From NCBI GenBank assembly GCA_009733775.1, contig WOGZ01000172.1:1-64000 (forward strand): a DNA stretch of 64,000 nucleotides. Direction: 5' to 3'. Numbering within the stretch: the first letter of the stretch is position 1; every line of letters starts with the position of its first letter. The position numbers were made by a program, and so were the translations under genes. Under the pieces are notes generated by a model, which did not search any database, was not told the origin of the DNA, and saw nothing but the letters and a program-made list of their open reading frames with translations. Source of the stretch: Alectoria sarmentosa. Its lineage: Eukaryota > Ascomycota > Lecanoromycetes > Lecanorales > Parmeliaceae. Of this stretch, positions 29,634 through 41,951 are shown piece after piece.

Positions 29634-32600
29634 ATGTCTTCCAGGGTGACTCGCTCTGCAACGAAGCTTGCTGCAGAGTCTTCGTCGGCAGCGGCCACCC
29701 CTGCCAACACCTTAGCCGGCGCTCAACCCCTACCCAAGTCCCGCAAACGCAAGACTCCCCCAGATCGTGACCCTAGTCCTGATATTACAGTTGATACCAA
29801 CAATCCTACATCTCCTAGACGAGCAAAGAAGCAAAAGATAGTTGCTGAGGCGTCGTCAACGCCAACGCTTCCAAAGTCTCGTCGACGAGGCGCCCAGCAG
29901 CCGGTCACCATGGCAAAACCAGGGTACGTCAGCCATCACTTTTCGTCAAGAGGATTCTGCTTATCTTAGACAGCCCGTCATCAGGAAACACCGTTGAGAA
30001 GGAGAAATCTCCACCCATAATACCCGATACGTCTAGGCGAAAACCAAGTCGAAGTAAGAAGTCCACTCAAGGTCCACCCACCATTCACCTGCTTGACTAA
30101 AGCTAGTGCTTACAAAATCTAGAACCAGAATCATCGTCACTACCTACTACATCCACGAAACGTTCGAAGAAGGCACCCATGAAGAAAACAGAGGACGTCG
30201 TGACGAAGGGCACAGATGAGACTCCAAAGAACGAACCCAAACCTATCCCGGAACCCCCAAAACCCGAAGATTCCAGTGATGACGATGACGATGATGGAGA
30301 AGCAGCGGCGAGGAGAAAATCTGATGAGGAAGATGATGAGGGCGATCCATTCCGGGGAGGCTACCTCGGTGGTAACGTACCACACGCCAGCATGTCGAGC
30401 ACTCTACGTGCCTTGAGTGGCTATGTTTCTGGGGTATCACAGCGGCTACGGGATATTCTGAACAACTTGAGGCAAAAGGATGACCCGTCCGTGCAACTCA
30501 TTGCACTGCAAGAGCTCTCCGAAATCCTCCTTGTATCAAACGAGGACAACCTATCAGGCCACTTCTCTCCCGATCAATTCATTAAGGAGTTGGTGACATT
30601 GATGCAACCAAGCGAATATGGGGAGGAAAACGCTGAGATAATGCTGCTAGCTTGCCGCTGCATAGCGAATCTTATGGAAGCCTTGCCTCCCTCCACAGCT
30701 AACGTTGTTTATGGTGGTGCTGTCCCTATACTGTGCCAGAAGCTATTGGAGATACATTTCATAGACCTCGCTGAGCAAGCCCTAAGCACGCTGGAGAAGA
30801 TCTCTGCGGAATTTCCGTCGGCCATTGTTCGTGAAGGGGGTCTTACTGCTTGTTTGACTTATCTCGACTTCTTCGCCACGAGCACACAGAGAACTGCAGT
30901 GACGACAGCAGCAAATTGCTGCAAGAACATCCCGCATGATTCGTTTCCCGTAATCAAAGTGGTTATGCCCATACTGCTGAATGTTCTGTCAAGCAGTGAT
31001 CAAAAGGTGGTAGAACAAGGATCGATATGTGTCTCAAGAGTTGTTGAGAGCTTCAAGTATCAGCAAGATAAGTTAGAGGAGCTTGTTAGCATTAACTTAC
31101 TTAAAGCTATCCGTCGACTTCTCCAGCCTGGAACAACCAACTTGATCGGGCCCAACATACACACTCAATTCCTACGCGTACTCTCTATCACCGCCCGCGC
31201 TAGTCCTCGCTTGTCTGCAGAACTTCTTAAGATGGACATCGTCGACACCCTGTACCAAATTCTGACTGGAGTTTCGCCACCTAGCGGTCTCGAGGATGTG
31301 TCTTCCCAAATCGACAGTGTTTTCATAATGCAAGCTTTGATCCATCGTCCACGAGAACAAATCTCTGAGACCCTCAATGTCATTTGTGAGCTACTGCCTG
31401 AAGTCCAGACCGGGGGTCTCTCGTTCCAAGACGATTCACACGACGCGGGTTTAATGGCTGACGGGACATTGTCGCACGTTGACCTCGCCTCTAGGAGCTC
31501 TCACAATTCCAAGCGAGTCGAACTGCTCGAAGACTGCCAGGAAGAGCTGAAGCGTTTCGCAATCGTCCTGTTCCCTACACTCACTGATGCCTACTCAAGC
31601 ACTGTCAACCTTGTTGTCCGTCAAAAGGTGCTATTGGCTCAGCTTAAAATGGTGTCAAACCTAGACGCCTCAATATTGGAAGACTCTCTGCGCACCGTAC
31701 CTTACGCTTCTTACCTTGCATCGATACTTTCACAAGAAGATCACCCCTCGTTAGTGACGTCGGCGTTGAAAGCCTCGGACCTTCTTCTCAATCGTTTGTC
31801 CTCAATCTATGGCTATCAGTTTTATCGTGAGGGTGTTATGGCTGAAGTCTCCAAGCTTGCTAGCAAAACCATGACGAAGATCGAGCATAAACCCAAATTT
31901 ATCAGAGCAGATGAAAACACAGAGCCCACAGGTCTTGAGCCTCTAGCTTCGAAAGTTTCAGCAGAGCAACCCAACGACAAGGTTGCACCTGATGCGCCAT
32001 CTGAGGATGATAGTGACCACGATGAAGATGACGAGGAAGACGATGCTAATGATGACGACGATGATGACGAGCCTCGCGAGATCGGTGAAGACATATCGCC
32101 CTCCCCGTCTGATTCTTCGTCGTCAAGCCAGAACTACCCGATGCACGCTGTTGCCAGTGATCACGATCTTAACGTTCTTCGAGCCAAGAAGTTTCTAGAG
32201 GTTCACGAAACCACAAACGGCAAGACTATGCATGGTAGAGCATCCGCCATCCTGGAGGAGCTTATGAATCTTGCTGCCGATATCGAGAATTGCTATTCGG
32301 TTGACGAGATGTATGACGGCGCAGAACTCTTTACGAAGCTAGCCAAACATTTTCAAGGAGATGCTTTGGAGACAATCACGAGCTCTGAATTACTACACTC
32401 GGAGATTGTTCGTGTCCTCTTGGATGTCTTTAGCAGCTCTACCGATGGGGTAAGCGCGAAGGCAAGGACGACTTTCCTAGAAGTTTTCATGGTACCGAGT
32501 CAGACCTCAACAAGTCAGAGCGCTCCGCCAACACCGTTCAGCGTCTTCGTCCACAAGCTTCAAGATCTACTTAGCCGTGCCGAACACTTTGAAGTAGTAA

Positions 32601-35343
32601 CGGTGCACCATAACTCTCTTGACAACAACCGTAGCAGTCCAGCTGCTATGCTGTCAAAGCAGCTCCGCTTGAAACTCATGGCTGCGGACGACAATGCCGA
32701 GATGCCTAGGCCATATAAGAACCTCATGATCTCCATTCACGCAATTGCTACTTTCAAGGCTCTAGATGACTATCTACGGCCGCGAATCAGTCTCACGGAT
32801 CGACCGAGAAGCGGTAGACATCGTGAGGGAGTTTCAAATGCTTTGGCAGCTTTCGCTGCTGCTGCTGGAATTCCTAACCCTCATCATAGGCTAGCAGAGC
32901 GCGGCGGGACAGCTAGTGGAGATTCGCTGGCTCACCCGATACCGTCTGATCCTGCTACACCAGCTCGAGCAACACGCAAAGGGCCCAAATCGAAGAACGC
33001 AACAGTCGCTTCTGTCTCCACTCCGGTGAAAGACAAGCCAACGCCTGCGCGTCGATCAAGTCGAAAGCATCAACCTGTGGCCCATACCCCGCCAGACGCG
33101 CCTGCTCCAGCTCCTGAACGAGTTCAGAGTCCGTTGGAATGCGCAGATGAGAGACAGATCTCTGATGAAGATGATGTTGATGACAGTAGCGCGCTAGATG
33201 CTATCGTTGACGATTTAGACGATGGTATGGAAGGCGAACAGGCACCAGAACCTACCGCTGTCAATATGGAAATAGCTTCGACAGGGAAGGTTACTGCGCG
33301 AAAGGAAGATGGAACACGGGTCGCAACTCCATCCCAAGGTTCGGGAGCATCGTTACATGGTCCTCCCTCCGCTCGTAGCCGAGAGTTTCTGGCTGCCGGC
33401 ATCAATCCTTCTTCTTCAGGTCGTACCATGTCCTACGCAGCAGCAATTCAGGCAGTGCCACAGGATTGGCATATCGAGTTTAGCATCAACGGCCAACCGC
33501 TACCCAACGAGACAACCATCTATGGAGCGGTCCTCAACAATGTGTCGGAACCCGTAGACCCTGCTCCGCGCAACATTTGGTCTGCCATTCACACCGTGAA
33601 TTTCAAACGAGTATCTGGGCCTCCACCCGCCGAGTCAACATCATTGAAGTTCCTGTCCGGGGCAATTTCTACTGCGAAGTCCGGAATGCCACCTTCTCTG
33701 AATGAGCATCCAGCCACATCGAAGATTTTGCGGCTACTCAACATTCTCCACGAGATGAATGCTAATTTGGACGATGTCCTGGATGATAGCGAAGCAAGCA
33801 TAGATGTCAAAGCGGAGCCAGTCGCCCAGTTCGTCAACACTAAGCTGACCGCGAAGCTCAATCGTCAGCTTGAAGAGCCCCTAATTGTTGCAAGCAATTG
33901 TCTGCCAAGCTGGAGTGAGGATCTTGCACGGCTTTATCCATTCCTCTTCCCCTTCGAGACGCGGCACATGTTCCTCCAGTCGACATCTTTTGGTTATGCA
34001 CGCTCGATGACTAGATGGCAAAATCAATCGGCAGAAGAAAATCGACGAGAGCGCCATCGTGACGATCGTCCGTTCATGGGACGTCTGCAACGACAGAAAG
34101 TCCGCATATCTAGAAGCAGGATGCTCGACTCTGCAATGAAAGTCATGGAACTCTATGGTGGATCATCCAGTGTGCTCGAGGTAGAGTATTTTGAAGAGGT
34201 CGGGACTGGTCTGGGCCCGACTCTCGAGTTCTACTCTACAGTATCGAAGGAATTCTCGAAAAAGGGCACCAAGCTTTGGAGAGAAAACGACGCGAACGAG
34301 AATGACGAATACGCTTTTGGAAAATTAGGCATGTTCCCCGCTCCTATGGATGCCGAGAAAGCAGATAGCGAAGCTGGTAAGAAGATGCTCAACGTGTTCA
34401 AGATGCTCGGTAAATTCATCGCGAGATCAATGCTCGATTCCAGGATCATTGACGTCTCCCTTAACCCCACGTTCTTCCGCATTGGTGATCAGCCTAGCAC
34501 GGTTCCTCTGTCATTGGGAGCTGTAAAGACCGTGGACAGCCATCTTGCGAAGAGCTTGAAGCTCCTAAAGCAATACGCGAATGCTAAGAGAGAAATTGAC
34601 GGGAAATCTTACAAGTCGGCATCCCAAAAGGCCCAGGCCGAACGGAAGGTCGTCATAAATGGAGCTCACATCGAAGACCTGGGTTTAGATTTCACGCTTC
34701 CTGGGTATCCAGCTATTGAGCTGATCTCAGATGGTGGCAATACGCCCGTGAATCTTGAAAATGTTGCTTCTTACGTGGAGAAGGTCATTGATATGACTCT
34801 CGGCAGTGGCGTTCAAAAACAGGTTGATCATTTTAGATTGGGATTCTCGGAGGTCTTTCCCTACACTGCTTTGAAAGCATTTACCCCAAGTGAACTGGTT
34901 ATGCTGTTTGGACGAGTCGAAGAAGACTGGAGTATCGAAACACTGCTTGATTCGATCAAGGCAGACCACGGCTTCAATATGGATAGTAAAAGTGTCCGAA
35001 ACCTGCTACAGACAATGAGTGAGCTCTCAGCACCACAACGACGGGACTTTCTCCAGTTCGTCACTGGTAGCCCCAAACTACCTATTGGTGGTCAGTACAA
35101 CCTTGTATACCCCGGCTGTCCGAACTTTACTGACTTTGATTAATAGGTTTCAAGAGTCTTAATCCCATGTTTACTGTAGTTTGCAAGCCGAGCGAACCAC
35201 CATACACGTCTGACGATTTCTTGATCTCGGTGATGACTTGTGCGAATTACGTTAAGCTTCCGGACTACACTAACATCGACGTCTTGAGGAAGCGACTTCT
35301 GACTGCTATACAAGAAGGGCAGGGGGCGTTCCATCTTTCTTGA
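29634..35343 (+). CDS. UFD4: HECT-type E3 ubiquitin ligase UFD4 (TRIP12 family)
   Basis: Exons 29634-29923, 29974-30053, 30123-35090 and 35147-35343 give 1,844 residues, close to fungal Ufd4. The N-terminus is basic and disordered (nuclear-signal-like RRAKKQK). Armadillo-type repeats begin near LSGYVSGVSQRLRDILNNLR and run through VVYGGAVPILCQKLLEIHF and similar helices. Acidic linkers (DDDDDDEP, EDDEEDDANDDDDDDEP) separate the middle region. The C-terminal HECT domain includes EVEYFEEVGTGLGPTLEFY and ends in the last exon with SVMTCANYVKLPDY, placing the catalytic Cys at 1,811. Without the 56-nt last intron (35,091-35,146) the frame would stop just before that Cys. Ufd4 marks proteins of the ubiquitin-fusion and N-degron pathways for the proteasome. 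Confidence 0.95.
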
Positions 35344-35928
35344 TACCTTGTTGCAGACCTCAGCGTCTTGCACCTGCGATTGCAGTTCGTCTCGGCTGCG
35401 TGCGTTTGAGGAGTGAAGAGACTGGGAAGAAAAGAAGGGTGCCGTATACGTCGACCACATCTTCTACCACTACAAGGCGTCCAGATTGTCAGGCATGTTG
35501 CAAAGTCCATAGACGATGCGATACCGATGTTGACTAATGCATGCACTAAAGACCCGGCTGGTGTGCTGGAGATATCTAGATTTCGATGAGCGTGTCAGCT
35601 TAGGTAGATAGCTTACTGCGCAACTCATAAAGGCTTCCTTTAAGTCGCCCTTGTAGAGCCCACGATGAACACTTACCCTCTACACTTGCCCTCTTGACGA
35701 AAAGCAGGAAAGGAATGCAAAGTAAGAAATCGGTGGAGTGTCGAAAGAATCTGACTCAAACTGCCTAATCAGGAGATCCGATGCCAAGACCTGATAAGTA
35801 CGCGACCGTGTATCTTTCCCCTGAAAATACCGAAATCTCACCGATCCGTTTCTATCTACATCTTTGCGATTCCAAGCGCCCACATCGCTCATTGAACTCT
35901 CCTTTTCTACCAAGCATACGTGTCCACC
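35344..35928. other. Intergenic between UFD4 and cytochrome b5
   Basis: 585 bp holding the UFD4 3' end and CYB5 promoter. No additional gene is recognised. Confidence 0.5.
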
Positions 35929-36713
35929 ATGCCAGAAAGCAAAGAATTCACGTACGTGGACGTACAATCTCACACCGCGAAGAAGGTTTGTGCCCTAATG
36001 GTGTGAGGTCGGGAATTCGGGCTGATTGGATCTGATGGGTGGATAGGATTGCTATATCGTTGTGCATGACAAAGTCTACGATGCCACAAAATTCATAGAT
36101 GAGCACCCGTACGTGTTACTTCTCTCACTTCTAGCGATACTGCCGCCTCTGCCTCCACCATAAGCCCCTGAGGGCATGATGGCGCTACGCCGTAGCTGTG
36201 CCCAACCGGGGCTGATGAGGGCTTCGGTCCTGCCTCTCGATTTTCTGTGCGTTGATGAGGATGTTGGCTGAAAAGGTGCGACCAGCGGTGGAGAGGAAGT
36301 CCTACTCGATGTGGGCGGTCAGGACGCAACGGAGCCTTTTGAGGATGTAGGACACAGTGATGAGGCGAGGGAGATACTGGATGGGCTGCTTGTGGGCAAA
36401 TTGAAGAGAATGGTATGTAGGCCTCTAGTGGGCTTTCGGCGCTGTGTTTGGGCGCTCCGATTACGGGACTGAGCCAGGCATTGCTTCGTCAACCTGGTGT
36501 GCTGCTACAAAATGCATTCGCTGATACAGTTCGCTCTTACAGCCAGGCGACCCAGCTCCTTCCGCCGCTACCCAAGCAACATCAACAAGCACAGCAAGCA
36601 AGTCGGATAGTGCGGGCATGGGCGTCGGTCTCTACGCGCTCGTGCTGGTGGGAGGCATCGCTGCATTTGGAGCATACAAGTATCTTCAAGTGAAGTCAGA
36701 GTCGAGTAAGTGA
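35929..36713 (+). CDS. CYB5: Cytochrome b5, membrane anchored
   Basis: Exons 35929-35985, 36047-36108, 36286-36412 and 36543-36713 give 138 residues. The start has a good context (CCACCATGC). The heme domain has both axial ligands: His39 in EHPGG (split by the 177-nt second intron after CC) and His63 in DVGHSDEAR. A Ser/Thr/Ala linker leads to a C-terminal membrane helix (GLYALVLVGGIAAFGAYKYL) and a short tail, the usual tail-anchored ER form. It passes electrons to desaturases, sterol enzymes and some P450s. The final acceptor TTACAG ending at 36,542 is chosen because the alternative CAG four bases later breaks the frame of the membrane helix. The 130 and 177-nt introns are longer than typical here. 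Confidence 0.93.
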
Positions 36714-37883
36714 CAGAGGCTGGGAATTTCTCTCAATGGAAGGGACAGTGTCTATAGATTCCTGTGGGTTGGAAAGGCGTGGAGCGAGGAGGCAGAAAGT
36801 TAGACTGATGTTCATTCTATTTTGTAATCAGGCTGCGATGGTTAGAGTCATGGATGATTTTCGTCAAAGAAGATTTCTACGCATAACTTCCGCAGAGCAT
36901 TGGATATTTCCTGCTTCGCACAAGATTGAATGCTGTTTCACATCGTGATGCTCTTCAAGCGACCAGCGTTTCTCGTAGTTGCTGAAACGCCTTACGCCAG
37001 AGGAACCCGCTCAGGAATTCCCTTCGAGGCGACATCCAACTTCAATATCATCTTTTCAAAATGCTCGGTATATCTCGTCGCAGCCTCTGCATACATACTT
37101 GGGGTGCTGCAAATGGGATAGTAAGGGTAGGCTTATTCCGATATCAGACAGCCACCTCGACTGACCTGTGGCATCTCACCAAAGGTTAGCGGGGGCATGT
37201 GCTGTCAATCGATGAAGCGGTGTGAGTCTCTCCCCTGGTTGGTGTGCCCGAAGACGACAACCAGCTTGAAAATGGAATGCTCTCGGTGTAGTATTCAACA
37301 ATCGTTATCGTTCCTGCAAATCCTGGCGCCGAGACAATTGTATCAATGTCACTTCGTTACCTGATATCTTGATGAACGATCGGCGTTTTTAAGAAAATTA
37401 ATTTCCATGGCGCGATTACAGAGATTCGATGGAGCTCTCCTTGCGGAGCTGAGGTGAAAAGGCCGTGATTTTCACGATAACGGGTATTCATCAACATCAA
37501 GATCTCGGACCCTCGGACAATTAGGATTATTAATATTCCTTCGGCTGGCGATTTGGCAGCATGGGCTCTGTTCGGAATCGATGCCTCTTACAGTACGGGT
37601 ACTCGAGTAGCTCGCTTCCTGCACGAATCTGGGCACGTTTTGTAGGGCTACTAGCAGTCTTTCTAGCGTATGTCAACAAATCGCCAGCCCGAGGGATCGA
37701 GCTAAGTCCCAGATCCCGGAAGGTATCCCGAGAGCGTGGGGTTTAATTTTTCCCCGCAAATTGAAATGGCATTCTGACTTTATGCTGTTTTCCTCATACA
37801 TATTTCCATTGTCGGAATCATATTTGGATAAGTACATGAGGAGAATTCGGAGAGACTCAATCTAGCTTGGCTTTAGTTGCGCA
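36714..37883. other. Intergenic, CYB5 to transhydrogenase
   Basis: 1.17 kb without a recognisable gene. It contains an inverted repeat pair near 37,538 and 37,677, listed separately. Confidence 0.5.
37538..37694. repeat. Inverted repeat pair, possible small element
   Basis: CCTTCGGCTGGCGATTTG at 37,538-37,555 faces CAAATCGCCAGCCCGAGG at 37,677-37,694; the core CTGGCGATTTG pairs perfectly over 11 bases and about 16 of 18 positions match. The 121-bp interior shows no frame or known motif. It could be a short MITE-like remnant, a cruciform-forming control region or chance. It lies about 190 bp before the transhydrogenase ATG. Confidence 0.4.
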
Positions 37884-39420
37884 ATGGGTCTAAAAATACG
37901 CCAGGCGCCCACAGCGGCTAACCGCGCCTTGAACCTCCTCCGGACAGTTCAGTACACACATCCACCCAATTGTCCTTGCCATGCAAGCCCAGGCCACCAT
38001 CAACCCACACCCTCGATCCTCAATCACGCCAGACGATCGCTTGCCACACCTGTCGACTCCTCCAGAAAGAGAGAATATGCCTTTGAGATGGCAGCCTCGA
38101 GTATTCGGTTTGGACCAGGGTGCACAAAGGAAGTGGGAATGGACTTTAAGAACATGGGGTCGAAGAGAGTGTGCGTGGTAACTGATAAAACGGTTGCAAA
38201 GCTGGATGCTATGCATCAGGTTGTGGAAGGTTTGACAAGGGAAGGCGTGGAGTTCACAGTATATGATGGCACGAAGGTAGAGCCGAAAGACAGCTCGTGA
38301 GTGGGAAATCATTGGCCAATTGGATGCAAGGCTCAATTGCTGAACATCATGTAGGATCAAAGATGCAATCAATTTCTCCAAGAACTATGGACCAGACGCG
38401 TTCCTTGCCGTTGGAGGAGGCAGTGTCATCGATACCGCTAAACTTATGAACCTGTACACAAACTTCCCGAATGCTGACTTCCTCGACTTTGTCAATGCTC
38501 CGCTTGGCAAGGGGCTGCCGATCACCAAGGCTCTCTACCCTCTCGTCGCTGTCCCTACCACCGCCGGCACTGGGTCAGAGACCACGGGCACTGCCATCTT
38601 CGACCTAGTAGCCAAGAAAGCGAAGACGGGAATAGCACATCGCGCTCTCAAACCCACACTGGGCATATGTGATCCTCTAAACACTCGTACTATGCCCTCT
38701 GCAGTGCATTCATCATCAGGTCTCGACGTGCTTTGTCATAGCCTCGAATCCTGGACAGCCATACCATATCAAAATCGAACGCCGCGGCCAGAAAACCCTA
38801 TAAATCGTCCCGCCTACCAGGGCGCCAATCCAATTTCGGACATCTTCTCTCTTCAAGCCCTCCGGGCAACTGTCAAGTATCTGCCCCGCGCGGTCAAAGA
38901 CCCAGAAGATCATGAAGCCCAATCAGAGATGCTTCTCGCCGCTACGTTGGCCGGGGTAGGGTTTGGGAACGCAGGTGTCCACTTATGCCACGGAATGAGC
39001 TATCCCATTAGCGGCCAAAACCCAGGGTACAAGCACGCGGGTTACGAGACTGATAAACCTATTATACCGCATGGTGTCAGTGTAGCGGTTACGGCTCCTG
39101 CGGTCTTCAAGTTCACAGCAGCATCAAACCCAGAGAGACATCTCGCAGCCGCGGAAGCCTTTGGAGTGGATATCAATTCCGTGAAGAGGGAGAGCGCTGG
39201 AGAAGTGCTCGCGGAGGCGCTATTGAACTTCTTGGTAGGATTGGGAGATCAGCCGAGGGGTTTGAAGGCATTGGGCTTTAGGGGCGGGGATGTGGATGCA
39301 CTAGTTGAGGGCACGCTGCCGCAGAGGAGAGTGTTGATGTTGGCGCCAGGGTTGAGTGAAGAGGTGAATGAAGAGAAAGAACAGCTGAGAGGGCTCTTCG
39401 AGGAAGCCATGGTGTATTGA
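37884..39420 (+). CDS. Hydroxyacid-oxoacid transhydrogenase, mitochondrial (ADHFE1 type)
   Basis: Exons 37884-38296 and 38355-39420 give 492 residues of an iron-containing alcohol dehydrogenase. A basic, Ser/Ala-rich N-terminus without acidic residues suggests a mitochondrial presequence. Family motifs: CVVTDKTVAKLD, FLAVGGGSVIDTAKLMNLY (nucleotide-binding GGGS), VPTTAGTGSETTGTAIFD, and the metal-site region with His in SGLDVLCHSLESW, GVHLCHGMSYPISG and IIPHGVSVAV. ADHFE1 enzymes oxidise 4-hydroxybutyrate while reducing 2-oxoglutarate, coupled without free cofactor. Splicing joins AGCTC|GATC in phase. Confidence 0.92.
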
Positions 39421-40538
39421 TTGAGCTGGTATATAAGGGGGAAAGTGTACAAATGGGATCGGGTATATATTTTGAATTTTTCAGTCATGTTTATACGACA
39501 AGTCAAAGACATTCTCCACAAACAGAAAGTAGAGGATGTCTCCATGTGACTTGGCATCCCCTAAGCGTGCCTCGCCAAAACAATGCTAGCAGATTTAGTG
39601 TATTCACAAAGGATTAAGTTCGATGACTCGGCATCCGTACCGGAAGATCCCCTCGTCCCACCCGATTGCGTTTGTACTCAAAAATCATCAACGACCGCTG
39701 ATGATACAAATCCCGATCAAAAATTTCTGATTCTAATCCCAGAAGTTTCAAGTCTACATACGCCTCATCTCCCGTCTGCCTCGACCATTATTACCACCTA
39801 CCTCAGATCTCATAACCAATACTATCTTTGCCTTAACCCCCCCGGGATCTACGTTCTATGATTGAACGAGATATGCCTATGGAAGCATAACGGTTTGAAC
39901 GAGAGCTCCTGTTCAATAGTCGGTCGTCAATATGGATATATGCAGGCCTGTATGGCGGTGATGCTTGGGATCTTGGGAGGTGAAGGACGGGTATGTGGAT
40001 GATCTCCACAGGGTGGATTGAGCTCTATCGGGTTAGACGGTCCCGTGCAACTGACAGTAGTGAGCAGCCTGATATTTTGGGTTTGGCAAAGAATAAGATA
40101 AAGTATCCAAGAAGGTACCGTACTAGTACACCTCGTTGTGGTAAACGCTTGCAATCTTGACACTAGAGCAATGACCATGTCAGACTGTCAGACTGACCTT
40201 TCGCCTAAGCCACCAGATGCAACGATTCCCCAACCTTTCCACATCCAGTCCAACCATCCACACAAAACGAAGAGCTAGCATCTTTCAAATATGGGACATA
40301 TTCGTATCCAGGCTTGATCGCAAGAAATGAGCAATTCAATACAAATGGCGCCAGATACATGTTGTATTGAATCCATGAGAACTTTTGAGAACTTTCTTAC
40401 AGATTATTCAACGATTTTTTATCTTCGAGTAGACATGAGTCACAACCCTTGTGATCTATTCAACTTATTGCCTTCTTCTCAGTCCTCTTTTGGCTCTCAA
40501 TCACCATCAACCTGAATACTAACCGGTGTCTTATCAGC
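39421..40538. other. Intergenic, 1.1 kb
   Basis: No recognisable gene. A frame of 92 codons at 39,583-39,861 is unlike a folded protein and is not called. Confidence 0.5.
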
Positions 40539-41525
40539 ATGGATCTTTTCCAAGAGCTTGAGAATATGGCTATCAATGTAGCAGATGAGTGCGATGTAGA
40601 TCTGGAACCCAACGAAGACGAAATCGCGAGATGGCAGAAACTATTTGCATATACATATCCTGAGGCTGTCGAGCAGATCACAAACCAGAAGAACGATTAC
40701 TCAAAGTTTAAGGTATCAGACGACCTCTGGGACTTGGTCAAATCACAAATGGAGGCTCAAGGATACTCCCGGGCGGCATACGAGCATGAGATCAAGATGG
40801 GCGGCAGACCAACGGCCTCCCATGATCAGCGCGTTGCCACTGGCATTTCTGCTTCTCAGGCCAGGATTACTTACCTTGTCCTGCTCGAAGGAGAATTGAG
40901 TACGCCCGAGAGTATTCAAGCTGCAGTAAAACTGCCAGAACCGCCTCAGGCCGTTCAAGCATTCTCCGAGACTGGAATTTCGGTCTTCTGCCGCATCGAT
41001 GGCAACGTCAAGCAAGCCATCGAGAGTTGGCTCTCTCAGAAGAAGTCCACATTCAGACCCACGTTCGTCCGCCTATCAAAGGCCAAGAAAGATCTTGCAA
41101 CGACGTCAATGCATCCGACTCTAGGAATAGAGTCGACTCTTCCGCACCATCGAGCTTCCTTCTCGCAAACATCCTTCTCGCCACTTCAAGACGAGTACCC
41201 TGTTTGGTACTCTTTCTACGGCACGCTTGCAGATAGCGCTTTCCTCACACGCCTCCTCTCGCTACCCGAGGCAGAACATCCAGTCCTAGTACCTGCCAGT
41301 ATTTCGAGAGGTGTTGTCAAGACGTGGCAGGACAAATATAATGCCCTCGTCGACGGCGCGTCTACAGATTGCGTACATGGCGTAGCCTACAGAGTCACTA
41401 CGAAGGAGCGGGAGGAGGCTTTGCTGCTGTACGAGACCGAGAAGTATGAGGTAGTAAGATGTTCTATCATGATGGAGAGCGGGACTGTTGAAGGACTTAC
41501 TTTTCGATTTGCTGGATGCTTGTGA
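40539..41525 (+). CDS. Gamma-glutamylcyclotransferase (AIG2)-like protein
   Basis: A single exon of 328 residues. The C-terminal part is the AIG2/GGCT-like fold: VWYSFYGTLADSAFLTRLL (YGTL substrate-loop motif near residue 228), VLVPASISRGVVKTWQDKY, LVDGASTDCVHGVAYRV and LLLYETEKYEVVRCSI (an acidic residue here is the likely catalytic Glu by family analogy). The N-terminal half is a helical region with acidic segments (MDLFQELENMAINVADECD) and a small alpha-beta segment, an arrangement common in filamentous fungi. GGCT enzymes cyclise gamma-glutamyl amines or peptides, but fungal members of this layout are not assigned a substrate. Confidence 0.8.
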   Translation: MDLFQELENMAINVADECDVDLEPNEDEIARWQKLFAYTYPEAVEQITNQKNDYSKFKVSDDLWDLVKSQMEAQGYSRAAYEHEIKMGGRPTASHDQRVATGISASQARITYLVLLEGELSTPESIQAAVKLPEPPQAVQAFSETGISVFCRIDGNVKQAIESWLSQKKSTFRPTFVRLSKAKKDLATTSMHPTLGIESTLPHHRASFSQTSFSPLQDEYPVWYSFYGTLADSAFLTRLLSLPEAEHPVLVPASISRGVVKTWQDKYNALVDGASTDCVHGVAYRVTTKEREEALLLYETEKYEVVRCSIMMESGTVEGLTFRFAGCL

Positions 41526-41951
41526 TACTGAGGAGGAAAGAAGACGATGCCTCAGCTCCGGAAATTTATGATTCTAACAGATCAATCTTATAGATGCCCT
41601 AGCCAATTGAAAGATATCTCTCTCATGATTCACCATCATCAACCACTGCCATATCTTGCAAGCAGTAGATATGTACAGCCAGTACGACCAAGTACTGAGC
41701 ATCAAAGAAGCTGTTTATTGAGGAACAGCCTTAGCCCTAATTTGTTGGCATAATTTATCCTGCTACTATTTTTCCTATTACATGCTATATCCAGGCTTAT
41801 AAACAACAGATCCAGCCACGCTTCAGCCAAAAAAAGCGCTAATTTTCGATCTCACTATCCTGCTCATAAGCCGCCGGAATGCAGCCAGTCGCGCCATAGT
41901 CCTCGCTCACTCCTCGAGCTTTGCTGACAGCAGATCTGCTACCATCGACCT
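41526..41951. other. Intergenic between convergent GGCT-like and P450 genes
   Basis: 426 bp with 3' ends of both neighbours; no other feature seen. Confidence 0.5.

Noticed and set aside
39583..39861. 92-codon plus-strand ORF between two genes
   Set aside because: No recognisable motif, low-complexity Ser/Thr/Pro sequence, no splice or context support.
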